Positions 7,940 to 16,625 of a stretch of DNA of 36,491 bases are shown in pieces. This stretch comes from Bradyrhizobium uaiense (GTDB lineage: Bacteria > Pseudomonadota > Alphaproteobacteria > Rhizobiales > Xanthobacteraceae). The notes beneath the pieces were generated by a model. That model worked only from the letters and a program-made list of their open reading frames with translations, had not been told where the DNA came from and ran no database searches. Both the position numbers and the translations under genes were made by a program. The stretch spans positions 1-36,491 of the forward strand of contig NZ_VKHP01000066.1 in NCBI RefSeq assembly GCF_010811875.1, given 5' to 3'. The first letter of the stretch is position 1. The number at the start of each line of letters is the position of its first letter.

Positions 7940-7955
7940 CCATAAGGCCTTATGG
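7940..7955. promoter_or_regulatory. 16-bp perfect palindrome
   Basis: CCATAAGGCCTTATGG is a perfect 16-bp palindrome located 20 bp before the CtrA-type site. It resembles a dimeric regulator operator; no known regulator is assigned. Confidence 0.5.
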
Positions 7956-7975
7956 CGCAAAGCTGTTAACGATGA

Positions 7976-7990
7976 TTAAGAAAGTATTAA
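7976..7990 (+). promoter_or_regulatory. CtrA-type binding site TTAA-N7-TTAA
   Basis: TTAA (7976-7979), seven bases, then TTAA (7987-7990) match the full alphaproteobacterial CtrA box exactly, with a further TTAAC at 7966-7970. It is 168 bp upstream of the GPR start and 196 bp from the Hpt start, so it could act on either. Binding is inferred from the motif only. Confidence 0.6.
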
Positions 7991-8158
7991 TCGCAAGCAT
8001 TTCATTCGCATCACTCTCCCCATAGGATGTTTGCGGATGTAGCGGACAAGCCGCCGAGGGGGGCGCTTGCGCTCCGCTTGTGGGTACCGGCTTCGAGCTT
8101 GCGTGGGGACAATCGCAGGCTCGCCGACGCGTAAAATAGTGAGAGGGTCAGACTGAAC

Positions 8159-11100
8159 ATGGCGAACACTCCCAAGAAGGTCAAAGATCCCACCGAAGTC
8201 GCGCTTTCTGCCATCCAGGAAGCCCTCAACATCAGCGAACAGGGCGCGGAGCACCGCAGCTCCCTCGACGAAGGCGCCGCGCCGCCCAGCCTGCCGCCGT
8301 CAGCTCCGGATTTTTCAGCCACCGCGTTCGAGTCCCGCGCGAATAACGCTCGATCGGCGTTCGAGCCGATCGAGGAACCGCGCGCCCCGCGCCGCGCCGC
8401 AAACGATGATCGCGAGACCATCGGCCAGATGCTGCAGACGCTGCAGGGAGGGCGCGCCCGCAACGCCTTCACGCTGTTCTTTGTCTGCTCCGGCGCCTGG
8501 CTGCTCGGCGGCGTCATCCTCACCATCGCGTTCTGGCCGGCCCTGCAGGCTTCGATGGCCCAGGGTACCGGCGTGCTGGTGCTCGCCGGCCTCGCCGCGC
8601 TGTTCGCCGTTCCGGTCCTGCTGTTCTACTATCTCGCCAGCCTCGCCTCGCACGGTCAGCGCATGCAGATGATCGCGCAATCGATGGCGCAGGTCGCAAT
8701 GCGATTCTCCGAACCGGAAAACGCTGCCGCCGATTCCATGGTGACGGTCGGCCAGGCGATCCGCCGCGAAGTCGCCGCGATGGGCGACGGCGTCGAGCGC
8801 GCGATCGCGCGCGCCGGCGAACTCGAGACCCTCGTTGCCAACGAGGTTGCGGCGTTGGAGCGTGCCTACTCCGACAATGAAGTGCGCATCCGCGCGCTGC
8901 TGCAGGACATCGCCCACCAGCGCGACAACCTGGTCGGCCAGGCCGAGCAGGTGCGCAGCGCGATCTCCGGCGTGCAGATCGACCTGCGCCACGACATCGC
9001 GCTGATCTCGGACGCGATCGCCTCGCGCGTCGACGAGGTCGCCAAGAGCATCACCGGCGCGCTGGAAGAGCGCGGCCAGCACATCACGACCGCGCTGAGC
9101 CATGCCGGCGACAACATGATCCTCGCGCTCGGCGAGCGCGGCGGCGACCTGCTCGACCGCCTCGAGGAAGCCAGCGCCGAGACCACGCGTGCGGTGATGG
9201 ACGCCTCCGAGCGGCTGACCACCAGCCTCAACTTCAAGACCGGCCACGTCCATGACGAGTTCGTCGATCTGGCCGATCGCGTCCACGAGATGCTGAACGA
9301 GCGCATCGACCGCATCACCGGCGAGTTCGAGCAGCGCTCGTCGGTTATCGTCGACGGCATCTCCGACCGCACCGAGGAAGTCCACGATTCCCTGAAGAAC
9401 TCCGCGGATTCGCTGCTGCTCGAGCTCGAGCTGCGCAGCAACGACCTCGTCAGCAAGATCGACGACGCCGGCAACCGCCTCGCCGGCCAGATCATGACCT
9501 CCGGCGACAAGGCGAGCGAGGCGCTCGACGTGACCGTCAATTCGCTGGTCGCCAAGGTGGTGGGCCAGACCGAGACCGCGCACGACTCGCTGTCGCTGCA
9601 GATGAGCGCGTTCGACGACCTGGTGAGGAACCACGGCAGCGAGCTCGCCGAGAAATTCGCCCGCGATTCCGGCACGCTCGGCGCCCTGATCACCCGCCAC
9701 ATCTCTGAATTCGACCGCACGGTGAAGACCTTCGGCGGCGACATCGTCGAGCGCATGGGCCAGCGGACCCAGGACATTGCCGACAGCCTGAAGACCTATG
9801 TCGACACCTTCGACCATCGCGTCACCGCGAATAGCGGCGAGATCACCGCCTCGCTCGACCAGCGCCTGTTGCAGTTCGAGACCACGCTCGGCAGCCGCGT
9901 CACCCATCTCGACGCCTCGCTGAACGACAAGCTGTCGTCGTTCGACTCTTCGCTCGCCACCAGGATCGGCACCTTCGACGGCCGCCTGCAGTCGCTGGAC
10001 GACGCGATCGACGGCCGCATGAAGACGATCGAGGTCACCTTCGAGAGCCGCGCCAAGTCGGTCACCGACACCATCGACGGCCATCTCGGTACGCTCGCGA
10101 CGCAGCTGACCGAAGGCGCCACCCAGGCAATCCACTCGATCGACTCGCGGCTCGGCCTGCTCACCACGACCCTGACCGAGGGCACCGCGCAGGCGATCGC
10201 CGCGGTCGACCACCGCATCAACGGCGTCACCGAAACCATCGACGGCCACAGCATCCGCCTCGTCGACACCATCAACGGCCACAGCACCCGGCTCGCCGAT
10301 ACCATCAACGGTCACAACACCCGTCTCGTCGAGACCATCAGTGGCCACAGCTCGAACCTGACCGACACCATCTCGGCACGCTTCGCCGACATCCAGCAGG
10401 GCATCGAAAGCCGCGTCGGCGTGATCGCCGGTGACATCGACACCCGCGTCGCGCAGTTCGAGGACCTCCTGGGCTCGCGCGTCGAGGCCGTCGCCGGCCG
10501 CATCGAGAGCAGCGGCCGCCAGGCCAGCGAGGAGCTGATGTCCCGCGCCGAGCTGTTGTCGTCGAGCATCAAGTCCCATGTCGAGGACGCCGAGCGCTCG
10601 CTGACCAACCTCGTGGTCAACACCAGCGAGACCATCCAGACCGGCGCGCGCACCGCGCAGCAGGCGCTGCTCACCGTATCCGCGGATGTCGGCAACCAGC
10701 TCAAGATGAGCTCGGCCGAGGTCGAGGGCGTGCTGACCGCCGTCGGCACCAGCGCCGCCAACTCGATCCTCACCAGTGCCCGCGACGCCCAGGTCTCGCT
10801 GGTCTCCGCCTCCGGCGACGTCGCCTCGCAGATCAAGGCGCTGTCGGAGGATGTCGAGCGCACGCTGCAGGCCGCCGGCAGCGCCACCGCAGCCTCCGTG
10901 CTGTCGGGCGCCCGCGACGCGCAGACCACGCTGGTCAGCGCATCGGTTGAAGCCGCCAGCCAGGTCAAGTCGCTCGCCGCTGACGTCGAGCAGTCGCTGT
11001 CGATGTCCGGCTCTGCCGCCGCCGAAGCGATCATGGCCGGTGCCCGCGAGGCACAGACCACGCTGATCACGACGTCGACCGACGTGACCGGTCAGGTCAA

Positions 11101-14100
11101 GTCGCTCGCCAGCGACGTCGAGCGCTCGCTCTCGATGGCGGGCACCGCGACCGCCGAAGCCGTCGTCGCCTCCGCCCGCGAGGCCCAGAGCACGCTCGCC
11201 GGTGCATCGACCGAAGCGACCAATCTGGTCCGCACGCTCGCAGCCGACATGCAGCACTCGCTCTCGACCGCAGGCACCGCGACCGCGGAATCCATCGTCG
11301 CTTCCGCCCGCGAGGCCCAGAGCACGCTTGCCGGTGCATCGACCGAAGCGACCAATCTGGTCCGCACGCTCGCGGCCGACATACAGCACTCGCTCTCGAC
11401 CGCAGGCACCGCGACCGCGGAATCCGTCGTCGCTTCCGCCCGCGAGGCCCAGAACACGCTGGCGGCTGCGTCGACCGACGCCACCAATCTGGTCCGCACG
11501 CTGTCGGCCGATATCGAACGCTCGCTGTCGATGGCCGGCTCCGCCACTGCGGAAGCCGTCGTCGCCTCGGCCCGCGAAGCCCAGAGCACGCTGGCCGGCG
11601 CCTCCACCGAGGCCACCGAGCTGGTCCGGACGCTCGCCGCCGACATGGAACGCTCGCTGTCGATGGCCGGCTCCGCCACCGCGGAATCGATCACATCAGG
11701 TGCGCGTGAAGCCCAGAGCACGCTGGTCAATGCCTCGACCGACGCTGCGAGCAAGGTGTCGGCGCTCGCCTCCGACATCCAGCGTGCGCTGTCGATGGCC
11801 GGTTCCGGCACCATCGAGGTGCTGACCGCCGGCGCCCGCGAGGCGCAGAACACCCTCGTCACCGCGTCCACGGAGGCCGCCAACCACGTCAAGTCGCTGG
11901 CAGCCGATGTCGAGCGCACCCTGACCTCGGTCGGCACCAACACCGCCCAGGTAATCCTCGGCAGCGCCCGCGATGCCCAGACCTCGTTCGTGGCAACCTC
12001 CAGCGAGGCCGCAGCCCAGATGCGTGCGATCACCGTCGAGATCGAACGCTCGCTGACCACGACCAGCGCGGAGACTGCGCAGACCATCCTGGGCAGCGCC
12101 CGCGAGGCCCAGAGCTCGTTTGCGGCGACCTCGGCCGATGCCGCCGCCCAGATCCGCACGCTCTCGACCGATATCGAGCGCGCGCTGGGTTCGGTCACGG
12201 CCAAGACCACCGACAACATCCAGACCTCGGCGCAGAACGCACAGGCCGCACTGATCACCATGTCCAACGAGGTCTCGACCAAGGTCAAGACGACCTCCGC
12301 CGACATCGAACGCTCGGTGCTGTCCGCCACCAGCGCATTCGGCTCGGCGATGACCGGCAAGACCGACGAGATCGTCACCTATGTGCAGCAGCAGGCCGAG
12401 CGTCTGTCGCAGATGGTCGACGGCCGCCGCGGTTCGCTGGTCGAGGCGCTGACCGCCAAGACCACGCAGCTGTCGGCCGACATGGATCGCGCCACCGCCG
12501 ACGCGCTGAAGGCGATCGAAACCCGCGGCCTCGCCTTCTCGCAGTCGATGGCAGCGCATGGCGGCGACGTCGCGCGCAACATCACCTCGGCGGGCGATCA
12601 GGCGACCGGCGCGGTGGCGAAGTCGCTCAAGGAGCTCGAGCAGGCCTCGCGCGCGGCGATCGACCAGTCTCGCCAGGTCTCGATCTCGGCCGTCACGGAG
12701 ATGCAGGAGACCAGCAAGATCCTGCGCACCGATACAGTCGCGCTGTTCGAGCGGCTGCGCGAGGGCAACATCCTGCTGCAGGAAGTGTTGACCGGCGCCC
12801 ACGACAACCTCAACTCGCTGGAGCGCGCGCTGGTGACCCGCGTGGCCGACTTCGTGTCCGCCATGAACGACGTCACCTCGCGCAACGGCGTGGCGACCCA
12901 GACGCTGGAAGACCAGCTGACGGTATTCAACAGCAAGACCGGCAAGGCGCTGGAAGATCTCGGCGCGCTGTCGAGCCAGTTCGAGACCCATGGCAAGGCG
13001 CTGATCGACGCGGCTGCCGTGGTCGAGCAGGCCAACCGCTCGACGACGGCCTCCGTCAGCGAGCGCAAGGAGGCGCTGGAAGCGCTGGTCACGACCATCG
13101 ACCTCCGCACCACCGACCTCGACCAGCGGCTGTCGCGCTTCACCGGGCTGCTCGATGAATCGCTCGGCGCGGCCGAGGAACGCGCCCGCGACATCGCGCG
13201 CGTGGTGGCGGAGACCGCCGGCGCCGGATCGGCTGCGATCAGCCGGCAGTTCGAGGCAGTGCGCCAGGCGGCGGAGAACGAGCGTCAGCAGACCGTCGAC
13301 GCGATGAACGAGCTCTACCAGCAGAGCAACGCCGAGACCGATGCGATGTTCAAGGAATCGACGGAGAAGTTCTCCGCGATGGTCACGGCGATGAAGCAGA
13401 TGGCGAGCGAGATGCACAGCGAGCTCGAGGCCACCCGCAACGAGCTGCGCCGCGGCGTGCTGGAAATGCCGCAGGAGGCTGCCGAGAACACCGCGCAGAT
13501 GCGCAAGGTGATCGTCGACCAGATCGAGGCGCTGGCGGAGCTGAACCGCATCGTGGCCCATCACGGCCGCGGGCTCGACGTGGTCTCGACCAACCGCACC
13601 AGCGTCCGCCACGAGGAGCCGGTGATGGCTGCTGCCGCCGGTGGCCGCGGCGACGTGCGCATGCGGGACAATAGCAACAGCGCTTCGACGCTGCCGCCGC
13701 CCGATCTCGGCATGGCATCGTCGCGCCGCACCGAGGCCCCGTCGGTCAGCCCGGCGAGCTCCAACAACGGCGACGGCTGGCTGTCCGACCTGCTCAACCG
13801 CACCGATGCGCCGCCGCCTGCCCCGCAGGGCCGCGACGCCCAGCAGCGCCCGCGTCCGCAACAGCAGCCGGCCGCCAATCCGCTGGAGTCGCTGTCGCTC
13901 GACATCGGCCGGCTGATGGACCGCACGCTTGCGGCCGAGATGTGGGATCGCTACCAGCGCGGCGAGAACAAGGCGTTCTCCAAGCGCCTCTACACGCCGG
14001 CCGGCCAGAAGGCGTTCGACGAGGTGGCCCGCAAGTACCGCGCCGACCGCGGCTTCAAGCAGACGGTCGACCGCTACATCGCGGAATTCGAGCGCCTGCT

Positions 14101-14212
14101 CGATGAAGTCGCCCGCGACGGCCGCGGCCAGCAGGAGCTGGCTAGCCACCTGACCTCGGAGACCGGGCTGGTCTACACCCTGCTCGCGCACGCTGCGGGA
14201 CGGCTGGGATAA
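8159..14212 (+). CDS. gpr: Giant coiled-coil membrane protein, GPR/RgsE (growth pole ring) homologue
   Basis: A 2017-residue protein. A disordered N-terminus (1-100) is followed by two membrane helices (about 103-126 and 136-162). A ~1650-residue apolipoprotein-like coiled coil follows, with four 11-residue units (693-736) and thirteen 44-residue units (828-1399). A Pro/Gln-rich linker (about 1830-1905) leads to a conserved-looking C-terminal helical domain (MDRTLAAEMWDRYQRGENKAF..). This architecture matches the Agrobacterium GROWTH POLE RING protein (about 2100 residues) and Sinorhizobium RgsE, which organise polar peptidoglycan growth from the inner membrane. GAGAGGG sits 11 nt before the ATG, and a strong terminator follows. 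The assignment rests on architecture and family memory, not an alignment. The gene is single-copy here and divergent from an Hpt gene. Confidence 0.82.
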   Translation: MANTPKKVKDPTEVALSAIQEALNISEQGAEHRSSLDEGAAPPSLPPSAPDFSATAFESRANNARSAFEPIEEPRAPRRAANDDRETIGQMLQTLQGGRARNAFTLFFVCSGAWLLGGVILTIAFWPALQASMAQGTGVLVLAGLAALFAVPVLLFYYLASLASHGQRMQMIAQSMAQVAMRFSEPENAAADSMVTVGQAIRREVAAMGDGVERAIARAGELETLVANEVAALERAYSDNEVRIRALLQDIAHQRDNLVGQAEQVRSAISGVQIDLRHDIALISDAIASRVDEVAKSITGALEERGQHITTALSHAGDNMILALGERGGDLLDRLEEASAETTRAVMDASERLTTSLNFKTGHVHDEFVDLADRVHEMLNERIDRITGEFEQRSSVIVDGISDRTEEVHDSLKNSADSLLLELELRSNDLVSKIDDAGNRLAGQIMTSGDKASEALDVTVNSLVAKVVGQTETAHDSLSLQMSAFDDLVRNHGSELAEKFARDSGTLGALITRHISEFDRTVKTFGGDIVERMGQRTQDIADSLKTYVDTFDHRVTANSGEITASLDQRLLQFETTLGSRVTHLDASLNDKLSSFDSSLATRIGTFDGRLQSLDDAIDGRMKTIEVTFESRAKSVTDTIDGHLGTLATQLTEGATQAIHSIDSRLGLLTTTLTEGTAQAIAAVDHRINGVTETIDGHSIRLVDTINGHSTRLADTINGHNTRLVETISGHSSNLTDTISARFADIQQGIESRVGVIAGDIDTRVAQFEDLLGSRVEAVAGRIESSGRQASEELMSRAELLSSSIKSHVEDAERSLTNLVVNTSETIQTGARTAQQALLTVSADVGNQLKMSSAEVEGVLTAVGTSAANSILTSARDAQVSLVSASGDVASQIKALSEDVERTLQAAGSATAASVLSGARDAQTTLVSASVEAASQVKSLAADVEQSLSMSGSAAAEAIMAGAREAQTTLITTSTDVTGQVKSLASDVERSLSMAGTATAEAVVASAREAQSTLAGASTEATNLVRTLAADMQHSLSTAGTATAESIVASAREAQSTLAGASTEATNLVRTLAADIQHSLSTAGTATAESVVASAREAQNTLAAASTDATNLVRTLSADIERSLSMAGSATAEAVVASAREAQSTLAGASTEATELVRTLAADMERSLSMAGSATAESITSGAREAQSTLVNASTDAASKVSALASDIQRALSMAGSGTIEVLTAGAREAQNTLVTASTEAANHVKSLAADVERTLTSVGTNTAQVILGSARDAQTSFVATSSEAAAQMRAITVEIERSLTTTSAETAQTILGSAREAQSSFAATSADAAAQIRTLSTDIERALGSVTAKTTDNIQTSAQNAQAALITMSNEVSTKVKTTSADIERSVLSATSAFGSAMTGKTDEIVTYVQQQAERLSQMVDGRRGSLVEALTAKTTQLSADMDRATADALKAIETRGLAFSQSMAAHGGDVARNITSAGDQATGAVAKSLKELEQASRAAIDQSRQVSISAVTEMQETSKILRTDTVALFERLREGNILLQEVLTGAHDNLNSLERALVTRVADFVSAMNDVTSRNGVATQTLEDQLTVFNSKTGKALEDLGALSSQFETHGKALIDAAAVVEQANRSTTASVSERKEALEALVTTIDLRTTDLDQRLSRFTGLLDESLGAAEERARDIARVVAETAGAGSAAISRQFEAVRQAAENERQQTVDAMNELYQQSNAETDAMFKESTEKFSAMVTAMKQMASEMHSELEATRNELRRGVLEMPQEAAENTAQMRKVIVDQIEALAELNRIVAHHGRGLDVVSTNRTSVRHEEPVMAAAAGGRGDVRMRDNSNSASTLPPPDLGMASSRRTEAPSVSPASSNNGDGWLSDLLNRTDAPPPAPQGRDAQQRPRPQQQPAANPLESLSLDIGRLMDRTLAAEMWDRYQRGENKAFSKRLYTPAGQKAFDEVARKYRADRGFKQTVDRYIAEFERLLDEVARDGRGQQELASHLTSETGLVYTLLAHAAGRLG
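10235..10366 (+). repeat. Four tandem 33-bp (11-residue) repeats inside gpr
   Basis: Residues 693-736 are four units of the form TI-x-GH-x-x-x-L-x-[DE], for example TINGHSTRLAD and TINGHNTRLVE. An 11-residue (hendecad) period is the building step of apolipoprotein-like and right-handed coiled coils. The coding DNA repeats every 33 bp with few changes. Confidence 0.85.
10640..12355 (+). repeat. Thirteen tandem 132-bp (44-residue) repeats inside gpr
   Basis: Residues 828-1399 are thirteen in-register units anchored on SAREAQ-x-TL and (A/S)-x-D-(I/V/M)-x-x-(S/T/A)-L, each exactly 44 residues (four hendecads) with no indels. Units 5 (11168-11299) and 6 (11300-11431) differ at only 5 of 132 bases, pointing to recent duplication or gene conversion; the outer units are much more diverged. 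Confidence 0.92.
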
Positions 14213-14237
14213 GCGTTCGAACCGATCACGACACAAG

Positions 14238-14270
14238 AAACGGAGGCAGCGATGCCTCCGTTTTGCTTTT
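14238..14270 (+). terminator. Rho-independent terminator of gpr
   Basis: The 11-bp stem AAACGGAGGCA (14238-14248) / TGCCTCCGTTT (14253-14263) closes on a GCGA tetraloop (GNRA type) and is followed by TGCTTTT. It begins 26 bp after the gpr stop codon. Confidence 0.92.
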
Positions 14271-14317
14271 GACCGACGCCAGACTAAAGTTGCGCGAGAC
14301 GAGCTGGGAGGGTTCAG

Positions 14318-14815
14318 ATGTTACGCGCAGGCTGGCGTCCCGTCGTCGCGCTGACGGTGCTCGGAACAATCGGGTTGGCGGCGGTTGCGACGGCGGATCC
14401 AATCGAGCCGTCCAAAATCCGGACCATCAGAATAGCGCCACAGTCCGCTGACGACCGCGGTGATCCATCGACGACACCTCCAAAGTACAACCGCCTGCAC
14501 GTATTGACGGTAAGGCCAAGACTGCCCGACGAGCACCGCGACGCTGCCGGCCGCGAGTGGCCGACAACAACGACGGCAAGCGAGCCTGCGGCCGATGCGC
14601 ATGCCGTTCGAACGACGCCCGTCAGGCCGGAGCACGATGCGACCCACGATGCAACCGGCCGCGCATGGTCGGCGACGCCGGGCCTCGTCAGTCCCGCATC
14701 CAATCCCCATCAGGTTCGCAGCTTGAGGATCCGCTCGGAGCAGACCGATCCAAATGACCGCTATCGCCGCTTCGCACCTGAAGCACTCGAGCCGTCTCAG
14801 GCCGTGCCTCAGTAA
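14318..14815 (+). CDS. Small secreted hypothetical protein
   Basis: A 165-residue protein with a signal peptide (residues 1-26, ending AAVATA) and a polar, Pro/Thr/His/Arg-rich mature part with no recognised domain. It contains loosely repeated elements around REW and AW residues preceded by HRDA or THDATG, and paired RIRI/RSLRIRSEQ strings, suggesting internal duplication. GGAGGG (14307-14312) lies 5 nt before the ATG, so translation is well supported. It is isolated between the gpr terminator and the convergent mlaD gene. No function can be assigned. Confidence 0.7.
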   Translation: MLRAGWRPVVALTVLGTIGLAAVATADPIEPSKIRTIRIAPQSADDRGDPSTTPPKYNRLHVLTVRPRLPDEHRDAAGREWPTTTTASEPAADAHAVRTTPVRPEHDATHDATGRAWSATPGLVSPASNPHQVRSLRIRSEQTDPNDRYRRFAPEALEPSQAVPQ

Positions 14816-14856
14816 GAGATACGACGGTCGTCTGAACCGAGAGGAAGCTGCGCAGC

Positions 14857-15732
14857 CTACTGCTGCCGTCGCCGCGGGCTCGCCGGTGCAGCCGCGGGAG
14901 CCGGCGCCGGCTCGGGTGCGGCGTTGTTGCTGCCGCCGAAGATCACCCGGCTCGGGTTGCGGTCGAAATTGTTCACCGCGCGGCTGATGTCGGACAGGGT
15001 GCGGCGGCCGTCGTTGATCAGGAGATTGGACCGCTTGTCGACGTTATCGGCGAGCTCGCGGATCGACTTCACCATCAGGTTCAGCTCGCTGCCGTTGTTG
15101 CCGCCGGCGACCGCGTTGAGGCCCAGCATCAGATTGTCGGCCTTGCCCATCACGCCGTCGACCTTGAGCATGACGTTGTCGATCTTCTCGGAATTGCGCG
15201 CCAGCGCCTGGGTGAAGACCTCGAGATTCTTCAGCGAGTTCTTCACCGACTGCTGATTGTCGGCGACGATGCGGTTGACGTTCTGCAGGGTGGCGCGGAT
15301 CGCCTCGGTGACGTCCTGCAGCGCGTTGGGGTCGGCGGTCAGAACCGGGATGCCGTCTTCATCCAGCGGCACCGGCGGGGCGGCCTCCTCGCCGCCCTTC
15401 AGCGAGATCGCGGCGACGCCGGTGAGGCCCTGGAATTCGAGGCCGACCAGGGTGTCCTTGCGCAGCGGTGCGTTGTTCTCGATCATCGCCAGCGCGACCA
15501 CCCGCCGCGGGTTGTCGAGCTTGACCGAAACCACCTCCCCTATCCGAATACCGTTGAAATTGACGTTGCCGCCGTTGCGCAGGCCCGATGCCGGCCCCTC
15601 GAAGATCACCCGCAAGGGGCTGCGCTGCTTGGTGGTGTGCAGGCTCTGGAACCACAGCACGAAGCCGAACGCCGCAGCGATCACCGCCAGCGTGAAAGCC
15701 CCGATCAAGACGTAGTTCGCCCGCGTTTCCAT
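14857..15732 (-). CDS. mlaD: MlaD-family MCE protein of a phospholipid ABC transporter
   Basis: A 291-residue protein with one N-terminal membrane anchor (residues 8-30) and an MCE domain (about 38-118) containing GLRNGGNVNFNGIRIGEVVSV and LVGLEFQGLTGVAAISL. A helical region and a Pro/Ala-rich tail follow. MCE proteins form a hexameric periplasmic ring that passes phospholipids between the membranes. It is the last gene of an mlaE-mlaF-mlaD order. It is longer than E. coli MlaD (~180 residues) because of its C-terminal extension. The 120-bp gap from mlaF holds a dispersed palindromic repeat. No mlaC or mlaA gene is nearby. Confidence 0.9.
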   Translation of the reverse strand: METRANYVLIGAFTLAVIAAAFGFVLWFQSLHTTKQRSPLRVIFEGPASGLRNGGNVNFNGIRIGEVVSVKLDNPRRVVALAMIENNAPLRKDTLVGLEFQGLTGVAAISLKGGEEAAPPVPLDEDGIPVLTADPNALQDVTEAIRATLQNVNRIVADNQQSVKNSLKNLEVFTQALARNSEKIDNVMLKVDGVMGKADNLMLGLNAVAGGNNGSELNLMVKSIRELADNVDKRSNLLINDGRRTLSDISRAVNNFDRNPSRVIFGGSNNAAPEPAPAPAAAPASPRRRQQ

Positions 15733-15807
15733 CAGCTACTCGCGTTCATCACTCTGGGCCCTCGCGCAGTCGGCCTGCGCTCGAGCCCGTCGAATTTCCT
15801 GTTGGCG

Positions 15808-15850
15808 CATGATCTCGTCCGAAAACCGGTCTCCTCGTTTCGGGATCATG
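15808..15850. repeat. Dispersed palindromic repeat between mlaF and mlaD
   Basis: An imperfect palindrome: CATGATC (15808-15814) pairs with GATCATG (15844-15850) and CCGAAA pairs with TTTCGG, around an ACCGGT core. It resembles the very common rhizobial intergenic palindrome bounded by CATGATC and centred on AAACCGGT. It may form a hairpin that tunes mlaF and mlaD mRNA levels. Confidence 0.65.
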
Positions 15851-15852
15851 GG

Positions 15853-16623
15853 CTAGGCCACAACGGCACGGGCGCGCTTGCCGTTGAAATATTGCTGCAG
15901 CCAGGGATGCTGCGATGCCTTCATGTCGGCGATCGATCCTGCAGCAATGATCTTACCGTTCCCTAAAACGGCGATACGGTCGCACGCGGTGTAAAGACTG
16001 TCGAGATCGTGGGTTACCATGAAAACGGTCAGCCCCAAAGTGCGCTGCAGGGTGCGCACCAGCTCGTCGAAATCGCCGGCGCCGATCGGATCGAGGCCCG
16101 AGGTCGGCTCGTCGAGAAACACGAGCTCGGGATCGAGCGCGAGTGCGCGCGCCAGCGCGACGCGCTTGATCATGCCGCCGGACAATTCCGACGGATAGCG
16201 ATCGGCGACTTCGGGCTTGAGGCCGACCATCACGAGTTTCGCCACCATGATCTCGTCGAGCAGCCGCTGCGAGACGCGCAGATATTCGCGCGCCGGAAAC
16301 TGGATGTTCTGGCGCACCGTGAGCGAGGAGAACAGCGCGCCCTGCTGGAACAGGATGCCCCAGCGCCGCTCGACGGCGCGGCGCTGCGACGAACTCGCGG
16401 CGTCGAGATCGACGCCGAACACTTCGATGCGGCCGGAAACCTTCGGCACCAGGCCGATGATGGTGCGCGTCAGCACCGACTTGCCGGCACCCGAGGGGCC
16501 GACGAAGCCGAGGATCTCGCCGCGCTTGACGTCGAGGTCGAGGCCGTCGAGCACGCGCGTGGTGCCGAATTGCACGGTGACGTCGCGGACCCGGATAATG
16601 GCGTCGATGTCCTGCTCCGCCAT
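15853..16623 (-). CDS. mlaF: MlaF-type ABC transporter ATPase
   Basis: A 256-residue ABC ATPase. Walker A GPSGAGKS is at residues 42-49, the Q-loop is FQQGALFSSLTV (from about 92), the signature LSGGM at 147-151, Walker B LVFLDEP at 167-173 with its catalytic Glu, and the switch His205 in THD. LSGGM and the LFSSLTV Q-loop are typical of the MlaF/Ttg2A phospholipid transport family. It powers MlaE at the inner membrane. The ATG at 16623 has GGGA 8 nt upstream; a GTG at 16629 overlapping the mlaE stop is an alternative. Either way the coupling to mlaE is tight. Confidence 0.93.
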   Translation of the reverse strand: MAEQDIDAIIRVRDVTVQFGTTRVLDGLDLDVKRGEILGFVGPSGAGKSVLTRTIIGLVPKVSGRIEVFGVDLDAASSSQRRAVERRWGILFQQGALFSSLTVRQNIQFPAREYLRVSQRLLDEIMVAKLVMVGLKPEVADRYPSELSGGMIKRVALARALALDPELVFLDEPTSGLDPIGAGDFDELVRTLQRTLGLTVFMVTHDLDSLYTACDRIAVLGNGKIIAAGSIADMKASQHPWLQQYFNGKRARAVVA

Positions 16624-16625
16624 GA

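Larger units (their letters stand above)
7780..8158. other. 379-bp divergent promoter region between hpt and gpr
   Basis: This relatively AT-rich gap has no gene. It contains TTAAC half sites at 7847-7851 and 7966-7970, a full CtrA-type site at 7976-7990, a GATTC (CcrM-type GANTC) at 7885-7889, and a 16-bp palindrome at 7940-7955. These are the two motif types used in alphaproteobacterial cell-cycle control. Confidence 0.6.

Noticed and set aside
8315..11389. Long open reading frame (1024 codons) antisense to the gpr gene, and another of 846 codons at 11696-14236
   Set aside because: Both lie fully opposite a well-supported gene and follow from its GC-rich codon bias and repeats; they have no start signals or recognisable domains.
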